From an uncultured Rubrobacteraceae bacterium (lineage in GTDB: Bacteria > Actinomycetota > Rubrobacteria > Rubrobacterales > Rubrobacteraceae), in NCBI GenBank assembly GCA_902806075.1, contig CADCVG010000018.1:1-47210 (forward strand): a DNA stretch of 47,210 nt, written 5' to 3'. Shown piece after piece: positions 24,646 through 31,235 of this stretch. The translations under genes and the position numbers were made by a program. Within the stretch, counting starts at the first letter, position 1. Each line of letters starts with the position of its first letter. The notes under the pieces were generated by a model, which saw nothing but the letters and a program-made list of their open reading frames with translations, had not been told where the DNA came from and did no database searches.

Positions 24646-26196
24646 ATGAGATTTCCCTTTGCCTCCGAGGGCGCTCTAGAGAGGGCGGCCTCCGTCGCGG
24701 CCCGTCATCCATCTTACCGGATAGAGGGTTCTAACGGCGCGGTGGGGGTTATCCCGAAGGTCGCGGTCGAGCTGGAGTTGCCGGACGAGTGGCGTCCTCT
24801 GGACGATCTTCGTGTTCTCTTGCGGGGTGAGAGAGATGCCGAGTATGCGGCGGACGGCGTTGCGCTTTCGGGCGAGGAGCTCTTCGCGGGCCTGGGCTGC
24901 TTCCTGCGCAAGCAGCGCCGCGACAGGACGGCGCTCGAATGGTGTACGCCGAAGAAGCTCGCCGGCAAGCAGCTCTTCTCGTGCAAGCAGATCCGGGTCT
25001 ACGACAACGAGCACGCCACCCCGAACTCCTGGTACGCCTTCGGCGAGACGGGCGAGGACGGGGTCTACAGGGTGGACAAGGAGCGCCTGACAGAGCGCGT
25101 CCTCTCCGACCTCGGCCCCTGCGTGCGGTGCCCGATCCTGGACCTCGACGGTACGGCCGAGGTCCTGGCGCGCCTGCCCGAGGAGATCGACCCGAACCGC
25201 GACGAGACCTGGCGCTACAAGGGCAGCGGCCCCGTCACCGACTGGACTGTCACGAAGAACAGGGACGCCCGCCCCGAGGAGAGCGCGCCGCTCGAACCGA
25301 GGGAGGGCCTCCTGGAGCGACTCGCGAGGAGCGTGCGCCAGGGTGGTGCCGGGGTCGTGGCCGTGAGCGGGGCCGCTCCGGGGAGCCGAAACGTGCCGGA
25401 GACGCGCTACGAGGACGTCGGCGGGATGCGCGAGACCATAGCCCTCGTGCGCGAGGCCGTCGAGCTCCCGATAACCCACCCGGAGATCTTCGAGAGGTTG
25501 GGCATCCGGCCGCACAGGGGAATACTATTCTACGGGCCGCCGGGGACCGGGAAGACCCTGCTCGCCCGGGCGGTCGCCAACGAGAGTGAGGCGCACTTCA
25601 TCGCGGTAGCGGGGCCGGAGATACTCAACAAGTACTGGGGCCAGAGCGAGCAGCGCCTGCGAAGCATCTTCTCCGAGGCCCGCGCCAAGGCCCCCGCGAT
25701 CATCCTCTTCGACGAGATAGACTCCTTCGCCGCCGCGCGCGACACGATGAGCGAGAGCTTCGAGGCGACCCTCGTCTCCCAGCTACTCTCGCTCATGGAC
25801 GGCATGAACGACCTCGGACGCGTCTGCGTCATCGCCACGACCAACCGACCCTCGGCCCTGGACCCCGCGCTGCGGCGGCCGGGCCGGTTCGACCACGAGA
25901 TAGAGGTTGGACTCCCCGACGCGGAGGCCCGGCTGCACATCCTGAAGATACACGCGCAAGACATGCCCACCGCCCACGACCTGGACCTCAAGCAACTCGC
26001 CGCCGTGACGCGCGACTACTCGGGGGCGGACCTCGAAGCGCTGTGCCGCGAGGCGGCGATGGTGTGTATGCGTCGTTCGATCAACTTGCGCGACTTCGAG
26101 AAGAGGATCACACCACACAAGCTAGGCAGCCTATCCATCACCACCTACGACTTCCGTACCGCCATGAAAAGAGTAGGTCCTTCTGTAAGACGCTAA
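24646..26196 (+). CDS. AAA-family ATPase, Cdc48-like; 3' end supplied by an inserted element
   Basis: 516 residues from ATG 24646 (GAGGG upstream). The N-terminal ~240 residues are a divergent substrate or regulatory region with no motif I recognise; one AAA module follows: Walker A GPPGTGKTLLARAVAN (about 298), pore-loop region, Walker B IILFDEIDSFAA (about 350), sensor IATTNRPSALDPALRRPGRFD with arginine fingers, and the lid DYSGADLEALCREAAM. It resembles ATP-driven unfoldases. The last codons after position 26132 are AT-rich (AAAAGAGTAGGT...) and are replaced relative to the displaced native tail at 27104-27203; the product is almost unchanged (Met for Thr). Confidence 0.88.
   Translation: MRFPFASEGALERAASVAARHPSYRIEGSNGAVGVIPKVAVELELPDEWRPLDDLRVLLRGERDAEYAADGVALSGEELFAGLGCFLRKQRRDRTALEWCTPKKLAGKQLFSCKQIRVYDNEHATPNSWYAFGETGEDGVYRVDKERLTERVLSDLGPCVRCPILDLDGTAEVLARLPEEIDPNRDETWRYKGSGPVTDWTVTKNRDARPEESAPLEPREGLLERLARSVRQGGAGVVAVSGAAPGSRNVPETRYEDVGGMRETIALVREAVELPITHPEIFERLGIRPHRGILFYGPPGTGKTLLARAVANESEAHFIAVAGPEILNKYWGQSEQRLRSIFSEARAKAPAIILFDEIDSFAAARDTMSESFEATLVSQLLSLMDGMNDLGRVCVIATTNRPSALDPALRRPGRFDHEIEVGLPDAEARLHILKIHAQDMPTAHDLDLKQLAAVTRDYSGADLEALCREAAMVCMRRSINLRDFEKRITPHKLGSLSITTYDFRTAMKRVGPSVRR
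26097..26132 (+). repeat. 36-bp direct repeat, left copy (attL-like core) in the AAA gene
   Basis: Identical to 27104-27139. Downstream of it the gene tail continues with divergent codons, as expected if recombination at this core joined the gene to an element-borne tail. Confidence 0.75.
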
Positions 26197-26260
26197 TTTT
26201 ATAATATTACCTACAAATCGCTATTTTTCATCAGATGGCCATAATGGTAACTCCCCTCGT

Positions 26261-26304
26261 GTATGCCGTTAGTGGGAAGCGAGTGGCATACAGAATGGCA
26301 CACA
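26261..26304. repeat. Arm-site-like repeats, left end of element
   Basis: GTATGCC (26261) is inverted relative to GGCATAC (26285). TGGCATACA (26284) and TGGCACACA (26296) are direct repeats 12 bp apart. TGGCATACA recurs at 27017-27025 near the right end. The placement near both cores suggests tyrosine-integrase arm sites. Confidence 0.45.
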
Positions 26305-26558
26305 ACGCAACCTAATCTTTCCAGCTTTTTAAGCACTCCAGTTAGGCTATGGTTAGTCCTCCTCTCTGTATGCTCTAGTAAGAAGTGGTTATCGGCCCAA
26401 ACATTTAAAATACAAAACCCTAGAATCCTCTCTCCAACACCTCTGCTAACTTACCCTTCAGAAGGGACAGAAGGCTCTTACAAAGACTCCTAGAGCCTCT
26501 AAGAACACGTCAGGTAGGTGTTTCAAAGGTTCTCAACTTGAATCGTCTTCATGCTCAT

Positions 26559-26625
26559 TAAAAAAAGAAGCTGGTGCCCGTCCAAGGTGGGGAAAAGGGG
26601 AAAGGGAGTTAGGACACCAGTTAAT
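26559..26625 (-). ncRNA. C/U-rich-loop small RNA, copy A (inside the element)
   Basis: Read on the minus strand: promoter at 26659-26632, start near 26625, then CTGGTGTCC (26620-26612) pairing with GGACGGGCACCAG (26583-26571) around a loop AACTCCCTTTCCCCTTTTCC, ending in CTTCTTTTTTT (to 26560). About 66 nt. The loop is complementary to Shine-Dalgarno-like GGGGAAAGGGAG sequences. A close homologue with the same promoter, hairpin and terminator is at 28967-29032. No ORF fits. The family is not one I recognise. Confidence 0.6.
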
Positions 26626-26631
26626 GACTAG

Positions 26632-26659
26632 ATTCTAAACGCACATAGGTTCTTGTCAA
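26632..26659 (-). promoter_or_regulatory. Promoter of sRNA copy A
   Basis: Minus strand TTGACA (26659-26654), 16 bp, TAGAAT (26637-26632). GTGCGTTTAGAAT is shared exactly with the copy B promoter. Confidence 0.6.
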
Positions 26660-26684
26660 GTACAAATGAGGGGTTTGAGAATTT

Positions 26685-26730
26685 TTACATCTTTGTATGT
26701 AGTTTTGGTTACATCTTTTTATGCAGTTTA
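26685..26730 (+). repeat. Two tandem 24-bp repeats in the element
   Basis: TTACATCTTTGTATGTAGTTT (26685) is repeated as TTACATCTTTTTATGCAGTTT (26709) with a period of 24 bp and two mismatches in 21. Located just upstream of sRNA promoter A. Iteron-like or binding sites for a recombination accessory protein are possibilities. Confidence 0.5.
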
Positions 26731-27027
26731 GTTAAGGGAACATTAGATCTTATTTAGAGTATTGATCTTGTCGTTGACCTCCACGAGTGTCAATGACATC
26801 ATTCTGCCAGGGACCTTTGGGAAAGGGTTTGGAGGATGAGAAGGTGTTACTGGGTGAAGGATCACTCAGTAACTCTTTCTTAAGAGAAGCTACTTGGGCA
26901 CTCTTCGATCAGGCTCACTCTAGACCTGTACTCTCATTGGATGCCTTCTATGGGCAGCCACACAGCTGATGGAATAGATGAGGCTTTGGGTTGACTTACT
27001 TGTAGATGAGTTTGAGTGGCATACAGT

Positions 27028-27058
27028 AGCCCCGACACCATCATCGGGGCTTCCTTTA
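27028..27058 (+). terminator. Terminator near the right end of the element
   Basis: AGCCCCGA pairs with TCGGGGCT around CACCATCA, then TCCTTTATT. No gene inside the element clearly precedes it; it may be left from a deleted gene. Confidence 0.65.
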
Positions 27059-27103
27059 TTCTATATTTCTGACTACAAAATCTTACGATTTACAGCATAA
27101 AAG

Positions 27104-27203
27104 CGAGAAGAGGATCACACCACACAAGCTAGGCAGCCTCTCGATCACCACCTACGACTTCCGCACCGCCACGAAACGCGTCGGCCCGAGCGTCCGGCGC
27201 TAG
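27104..27203 (+). pseudogene. Displaced native 3' end of the AAA ATPase gene
   Basis: Encodes EKRITPHKLGSLSITTYDFRTATKRVGPSVRR-stop, the same C-terminus as the AAA gene at 26098-26196. The first 36 bp are identical. The rest is GC-rich (AAACGCGTCGGCCCG...) like the body of the gene, so this is probably the original tail, cut off by the insertion. Confidence 0.8.
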
Positions 27204-27277
27204 AAGACCACTCCGCAATGGAAAAGGGACCGAACCACGTGGTCCGGCCTCCGGGAGGGGTAATGCTGGGACTGCTG

Positions 27278-27472
27278 CTACTTGAACAGGTCCTTGAGGT
27301 GACCTTTTTTCTCCTTTATGGTGCCGCTACGCTGGTCGTCGCGGCCCTCGGCCTTCTTGTTCTCGTCGCCGGTCAGGGCTCCGGCGGCCTCCTTGAGACG
27401 GCCCTTGGCCTTATCCATCGCGCCTTCTCTTTTGTCACCGCCGCTCGTCTTGGACTCGCGCCTGTCGCCCAT
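27278..27472 (-). CDS. CsbD-family stress-associated protein
   Basis: 64 residues, very hydrophilic: MGDRRESKTSGGDKREGAMDKAKGRLKEAAGALTGDENKKAEGRDDQRSGTIKEKKGHLKDLFK. The DKAKGRLKEAAGALTGDE core is the CsbD signature. The protein is expected to be natively unfolded and is general-stress induced in other bacteria; its biochemical role is unknown. AAAGGAGC precedes the ATG. Confidence 0.87.
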   Translation of the reverse strand: MGDRRESKTSGGDKREGAMDKAKGRLKEAAGALTGDENKKAEGRDDQRSGTIKEKKGHLKDLFK

Positions 27473-27581
27473 GAACTGTGCTCCTTTCCTCTTGCGCTCG
27501 CTTCCGGGTAACTGCTTGCTACTTACCGCCGGGCGGGGATCCTAAACCGCTCTTCGGGAAACTTCGGCGAGCCCTGCCGGG

Positions 27582-28331
27582 CTAGGTGCGTCTCTCCTCC
27601 CCTCCTTCGGCCCTCCTGGTGGCAAGTGCCTCACCGAGCATAGCCTTGAGCTCCGCCACCTCCTGGCGCAGGTCCCGGATCTCCTCGCCGGTGACGCCCG
27701 CGACGTCCCCACCGGCCGCGTCCTGACCGACGAAGTACGAGGCCACCGCGCCCGTCAGGAAGCCGAACACGCCCAGCCCCCACACGACGAGCAGCGTGGC
27801 GACGATGCGCCCCTCCACGGTGCCCGGCTGGAAGTCGCTTCCGAGGGTCGTGACGAACGCGGTCGCCCACCACAGCGCCTCGCCGTACCCCGTCCCGAGC
27901 TGGCCTCCTCCCGTCTCGAAGTAGGCAAGCACGGCGGCGCCGACGGCGATGACGGCGACCGTCAGGCCGAGGACCCTCCCGAACTGGTGGCCGCGCAGCA
28001 TGTAGTTGAGCGAGCGGGTGCCCCTGTTCGTGGCGGTCAGCACACGCACCAGCCGCAGGCTCCGTGCCGCCGCCCGTACCGCCCTCAGAACCCGCAACGC
28101 CCTGAGGGCGGGCAGCAGCACAGAGATGGCCGCTAACCAGTTGCGCCTGAGATACCGCCCCTTAAAAGGGGCGAGCGCGAACTGCACCAGAAAATTGAGG
28201 GCAAACGCCACGTAGATGAACCAGTTCACCGCACCCAGCGCCGACTCCCACCCTGGGGATAGGTCTGCCGAAAACTCCACGATCACGACCACTATAAGGG
28301 CGATTCCAAGCAGGTCGAGCGGCACCTTCAT
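27582..28331 (-). CDS. Ion-transport (voltage-gated-like cation channel) protein
   Basis: 249 residues. Four transmembrane segments precede the pore, including an Arg-rich S4-like helix (LRALRVLRAVRAAARSLRLVRVL, about 78-100), then a pore helix and filter (GEALWWATAFVTTLGSDFQPGT), S6 (IVATLLVVWGLGVFGFLTGAVASYFVG) and a C-terminal coiled coil (EEIRDLRQEVAELKAMLGEAL) likely for tetramerisation. The filter TTLGSDF departs from the K+ channel consensus TVGYGD, so selectivity is uncertain. The start codon is immediately preceded by a 20-codon ORF. Confidence 0.82.
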   Translation of the reverse strand: MKVPLDLLGIALIVVVIVEFSADLSPGWESALGAVNWFIYVAFALNFLVQFALAPFKGRYLRRNWLAAISVLLPALRALRVLRAVRAAARSLRLVRVLTATNRGTRSLNYMLRGHQFGRVLGLTVAVIAVGAAVLAYFETGGGQLGTGYGEALWWATAFVTTLGSDFQPGTVEGRIVATLLVVWGLGVFGFLTGAVASYFVGQDAAGGDVAGVTGEEIRDLRQEVAELKAMLGEALATRRAEGGEERRT

Positions 28332-28394
28332 TCATCCATCGATCCGCTCGCGTAGCTCCTCACGCTCTTCTTGCACCTCCGGCTCCCGGCCCAT
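28332..28394 (-). CDS. 20-codon ORF coupled to the channel gene
   Basis: ATG 28394 follows GGAAGGAGGCACGGG, a strong ribosome site. The product MGREPEVQEEREELRERIDG is acidic and helical. Its TGA (28334-28332) abuts the ATG of the channel gene at 28331, so translation is probably coupled. It may be a leader peptide rather than a functional protein. Too short for the ORF track. Confidence 0.4.
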   Translation of the reverse strand: MGREPEVQEEREELRERIDG

Positions 28395-28930
28395 CCCGTG
28401 CCTCCTTCCGATCCATCCGCCTCCGCGCATCCTGCTCTAGCAACCTTTCCGCCGATACGGCAACACCTCGCCAAAGCTGCCTTCCAGGAGAACCCCTTGC
28501 CCGCCTGGCCTCCGTCTACGCATCCACCAGAGTCCTGCTACCGACGTTGGAAGGGTTCGGCGGACTTTCCCCCGCTGCTAACGTTAGAGCGTGTTATGGA
28601 CCTCCGACGAGGAGGGCGACGGCTCAGTGGAGCATGAGGCATGCCAGGGTGACGAAGTGAAGCCACGGTCTCCGGCAGCCGCTCTGTTAGAGGCTTCATC
28701 GCAAGGTGGGCGAACACTTCGAGCACCCAGGGGGGCTCGGTGAGAAGGAACGCGAAATTCTCGCCGAGGACACGCCAGAGCAACAGGCATGGGATGCCGG
28801 AATGATGTACTGTTGCTGAGAGCCTCGCCCCCTCGGCAAGGAGGAGGTCCCCTGGTACGCCGCAAGGATCAAGGCAAAGCTACTGAGCATGTGCTGGCCG
28901 TCCGGCGACAAGGATGAAAAACCCATGCCC
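28395..28930. other. 536-bp region without a recognisable gene
   Basis: Several ORFs of 74-93 codons overlap on both strands but none has a ribosome site, a known motif or consistent codon bias. The minus-strand frame around 28640-28783 (ENFAFLLTEPPWVLEVFAHLAMKPLTERLPETVA) is protein-like and may be a fragment of a decayed gene. Confidence 0.3.
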
Positions 28931-28960
28931 TTGACAATTGTATATACGTGCGTTTAGAAT
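28931..28960 (+). promoter_or_regulatory. Promoter of sRNA copy B
   Basis: TTGACA (28931), 18 bp, TAGAAT (28955-28960). It shares GTGCGTTTAGAAT with the copy A promoter. Confidence 0.65.
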
Positions 28961-28966
28961 ATAGAT

Positions 28967-29032
28967 ATTAACCTGGTGTCCTACTCCTCCTTTCCCTTTC
29001 CCCACTTATGGACGGGCACCAGGCTTTTCTTG
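28967..29032 (+). ncRNA. C/U-rich-loop small RNA, copy B
   Basis: Start near 28967, then CCTGGTGTCC (28972-28981) pairing with GGACGGGCACCAGG (29010-29023) around the pyrimidine loop TACTCCTCCTTTCCCTTTCC, then CTTTTCTT. Length about 66 nt. It aligns end to end with copy A on the opposite strand at 26559-26625, including promoter and terminator, with differences mostly in the loop. CTCCTCC in the loop can pair with GGAGG ribosome sites, which suggests a base-pairing regulator. Confidence 0.62.
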
Positions 29033-29092
29033 TACTTTATGGTACTCGTCTACCCAGCGGAGCTCGTCGCAAGCCCAACCCCAATGAAAGAG

Positions 29093-29139
29093 CGGGCTGG
29101 ACTTTCAGGAGGAGGGTAATGGTTGCCAGCCCGGTCTGA
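29093..29139 (+). promoter_or_regulatory. Hairpin with a 6-codon leader ORF upstream of the MmpS-like gene
   Basis: CGGGCTGG (29093-29100) pairs with CCAGCCCG (29126-29133). The loop contains AGGAGGAGGGTA and ATG 29119, which opens the ORF MVASPV-TGA. The next gene begins 14 bp later at GTG 29154. The layout resembles a translational leader or attenuator. Confidence 0.35.
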
Positions 29140-29153
29140 GAAGACTCTACAAG

Positions 29154-29876
29154 GTGAGATGGGGAGGGCACATCCTCCGGATGGGGGATCTTCCGCGCCC
29201 TTTGGTAGGAGAAGGTCCGAAGCTTCGGAGAATCTTGTCACGTGCGCAAGGCGGGGCGAGGCGTGAAGCGCGATACAATCCGGTTGGAAGGTTTGTCCGC
29301 GAGCGAACGGGACGGCGAGGGTTGGGTATAGGTTGGCGCGAGGTTCTGGGGCTCCTGATCGGGGTGGCGGTATGCTACGGGGTGATCAGCTACGCTGCGC
29401 TATTGACCTCCCAGAGCCAAGATTCTGGGACGGCTCTGGAGCTGACCCGGGAGGACACGCGGGCTGGCGGGATCGAGCCGCGGACCGATCCGGCGGCCTC
29501 GTACGGGGACGCCTCGGAGGGGGAGACGGTTACGGTCAAGGTCACGGGTGCCGAGGGTGTGCCGTTCGGCGCCATCTACGGCAACCTTCGCGCGAGTCGC
29601 TCGGTCGAGGGAGTCGTCCCCGCGGAATACGAGGTTCGGGTCCAAACCGATCCCGATTCCGCAGACTACGCCTGGGCCGAGGCGTGGAAGACCGCCGGTG
29701 ACAGCAAGGAGTTGAGGGTGCAGATCCTCGACGACGGTGGCAGGGCGATCAGACAATTCTCCACCACTGAGGATTACGGGAGCGCGTACGTCAGGTGGAA
29801 CCCCAACGAACAAGAACCGCCCTCGGGCGAAACGACGGCGGCGAGCGAAGGAACCCGGTTGAGACCCCAGCCTTAG
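29154..29876 (+). CDS. Membrane-anchored secreted protein, MmpS-like
   Basis: 240 residues from GTG 29154 with AAGG adjacent; the N-terminal ~60 residues may be too long but no better start is obvious. A basic segment precedes one membrane helix (WREVLGLLIGVAVCYGVISYAALL, about 61-84). The exported part has VTVKVTGAEGVPFGAIYGNLRASRSVEGVVPAEYEVRVQTD and ELRVQILDDGGRAIRQFSTTEDYGSAYVRW, a small beta-sandwich pattern as in mycobacterial MmpS proteins. Partner transporter genes are not adjacent. A strong terminator follows at 29876. Confidence 0.6.
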   Translation: MRWGGHILRMGDLPRPLVGEGPKLRRILSRAQGGARREARYNPVGRFVRERTGRRGLGIGWREVLGLLIGVAVCYGVISYAALLTSQSQDSGTALELTREDTRAGGIEPRTDPAASYGDASEGETVTVKVTGAEGVPFGAIYGNLRASRSVEGVVPAEYEVRVQTDPDSADYAWAEAWKTAGDSKELRVQILDDGGRAIRQFSTTEDYGSAYVRWNPNEQEPPSGETTAASEGTRLRPQP

Positions 29877-29918
29877 GAACCCTTCGGCTACCGTAGAGGG
29901 TGCCAGCCGAAGGGTTCC
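29876..29918 (+). terminator. Long-stem terminator/hairpin after the MmpS-like gene
   Basis: GGAACCCTTCGGCT pairs perfectly with AGCCGAAGGGTTCC (14 bp) around a 15-nt loop. It lacks a U-run but lies directly at the gene's stop. Confidence 0.6.
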
Positions 29919-29967
29919 GCTGTTGGAGGTCCGCGTTAGGGAAAGATCGAGCGGTATAATCGGAAGA

Positions 29968-30375
29968 ATGAGAGACGATTGGCGACGGTTCGAGGCGAGC
30001 AAGCCGGGCCAGCGGTTTCGAGATCGTTACCATCGTCGCCGGCGAAGCGGCCAGGGTAGGTTCGCTCTTCGGAAGGTTCTCTTAATCGTCGGCGGGATCG
30101 TGATCGCGGTCGCGAGCCTCTTGTTGGCGCCCTTGCCGGGCCCCGGCTGGGGCACCTTCCTGGTGGGGCTGGTGATTCTCGCAGGCGAGCTCCGGATGGT
30201 CGCCCGCCTCCTGGATCGGGCCGAGTTGAAACTCAGAGGACCGGCGCGACGGGCCAAAGTCGTCTGGGTGAGCTTGCCTACCGCTATAAGGCTTCCGCTC
30301 GTCGTAATAGTTCCGATTTGTGGGACCGCACTGGGGCTGTGGGTCCTGTTATCCGGCTTCCGCTTGCTCATGTAG
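29968..30375 (+). CDS. TIGR02611/PGPGW-type transmembrane protein
   Basis: 135 residues from ATG 29968 with GGAAGA upstream; TATAAT lies 13 bases before the ATG at 29955, so a leaderless or short-leader transcript is likely and the track start (29923) is upstream of it. A charged N-terminus (MRDDWRRFEASKPGQRFRDRYHRRRR) precedes VLLIVGGIVIAVASLLLAPLPGPGWGTFLVGLVILAGE, containing the P-G-P-G-W motif, and a second hydrophobic pair at the C-terminus (LPLVVIVPICGTALGLWVLLSGF). It is a cytoplasmic-membrane protein of unknown function. Confidence 0.82.
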   Translation: MRDDWRRFEASKPGQRFRDRYHRRRRSGQGRFALRKVLLIVGGIVIAVASLLLAPLPGPGWGTFLVGLVILAGELRMVARLLDRAELKLRGPARRAKVVWVSLPTAIRLPLVVIVPICGTALGLWVLLSGFRLLM

Positions 30376-30787
30376 GTGAGCAACCCCTTTGATGCGAGAG
30401 GCCGGAGCACCAAAGGCCCCGACGGTCGGCGCAAGGCTGGCAATCCTGCGAACCAGGAAACTGCCCGAAGGACGATTATGCTTACCCTGCAGACACGGTG
30501 AAGTAGCATAGGCGTCGCCCGGTCCTCATACTGTGATCCACCTGCGCCGGGGCCTCCCCGCGTCCCCATCTCCAGTGCCGTCGAGAGTTCGTTGGAAGGC
30601 CTTTGGGGGAACAGCTTGGGCAGCAGGGCAAAGGGGCTGCCGGATGGACGAGTAGCGGCAAAAGAGGAGACACGGGACGGCGTTGGAACTATTTCAGATT
30701 CGATGTAGCACGGCGAGCAGCCCGAACAAGTCGACTCGTCGAGGTGTTGGAATTATGGCGACAAAGGGTTGATCGAGAAAGGGAAGC
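30376..30787 (+). other. 412-bp gap without a recognised gene
   Basis: No ORF with ribosome site, no clear promoter and no strong hairpin. GC-rich and possibly decayed coding sequence. Confidence 0.3.
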
Positions 30788-31164
30788 ATGTATATAGAGG
30801 AGGTAATGAACACGGACATGCTCACCGTCGACTCCGAAGCCACGCTTCGAGAAGCGGCTCAGCGGATGTCCGAGCGGAACACGGGTGCGGCGCTCGTCGT
30901 CGGTCTGACTGGTGGGACGCAACCGGGGGTCTCACGGAGAGGGACGTGCTCAACTCCGTCGCGGCGGGCCAGGATCCGGACGGACAGCGCGTGGCCGACA
31001 GCTCAACGGCGGACGTAGTTACCGTGACGGTGGACGCGTCACTCGAGCAGGCCGTGTAGAAGATGACAGAAGGCGACTTCCGTCACCTCTTGGTGGTCCA
31101 TGGAGACGAAGCCGTGGGTATTGTCTCCATGCGCGACCTCGTGCGCGGCTTGACAGGTCAGTAG
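30788..31164 (+). pseudogene. CBS-domain protein gene, frameshifted and with a premature stop
   Basis: The start ATGTATATAGAGG... encodes MYIEEVMNTDMLTVDSEATLREAAQRMSERNTGAALVV, the first CBS motif. The frame then shifts near 30920-30935 into GGLTERDVLNSVAAGQDPDGQRVADSSTADVVTVTVDASLEQAV, meets TAG at 31057-31059 and continues KMTEGDFRHLLVVHGDEAVGIVSMRDLVRGLTGQ to TAG 31162. Together these are a complete two-CBS protein of about 125 residues. Such proteins sense adenine nucleotides. One indel and one point mutation inactivate it. Confidence 0.75.
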
Positions 31165-31235
31165 GTCGGCGAGCCCGTCGGGCACTACGCCTCGGTTCCA
31201 CAGAGCCACGGCAAAGCCGAAGGCATCGCCTAGCC

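Larger units (their letters stand above)
26097..27103. mobile_element. 1,007-bp AT-rich element inserted in the AAA ATPase 3' end, without recombinase gene
   Basis: It is bounded by 36-bp direct repeats of the host gene. Its left end encodes a recoded copy of the gene's last ~20 codons with its own TAA, restoring the reading frame. The interior is visibly AT-rich against GC-rich flanks. It holds TGGCATACA/TGGCACACA repeats near both ends (26284, 26296, 27017), an inverted GTATGCC/GGCATAC pair, two tandem 24-bp repeats, an sRNA gene and a terminator. Short ORFs at 26263 and 26787 have no ribosome site or known motif. It behaves like a non-autonomous integrative element moved by an integrase in trans, or a deleted remnant of a larger one. 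Confidence 0.65.

Noticed and set aside
26263-26969. ORFs of 76 and 60 codons inside the 1-kb element
   Set aside because: No ribosome sites, no motifs, and composition like random AT-rich sequence; not called as genes.
28967-29032. Assignment of the sRNA to the actinobacterial 6C RNA class
   Set aside because: 6C RNAs have two stem-loops with six or more Cs each; here there is one hairpin with C runs of four in a long loop.
30376-30510. Possible riboswitch-like segment (GCGAACCAGGAAACTGCCCGAAGG)
   Set aside because: Loosely resembles riboswitch cores but no consensus fold could be assembled and no metabolic gene follows.
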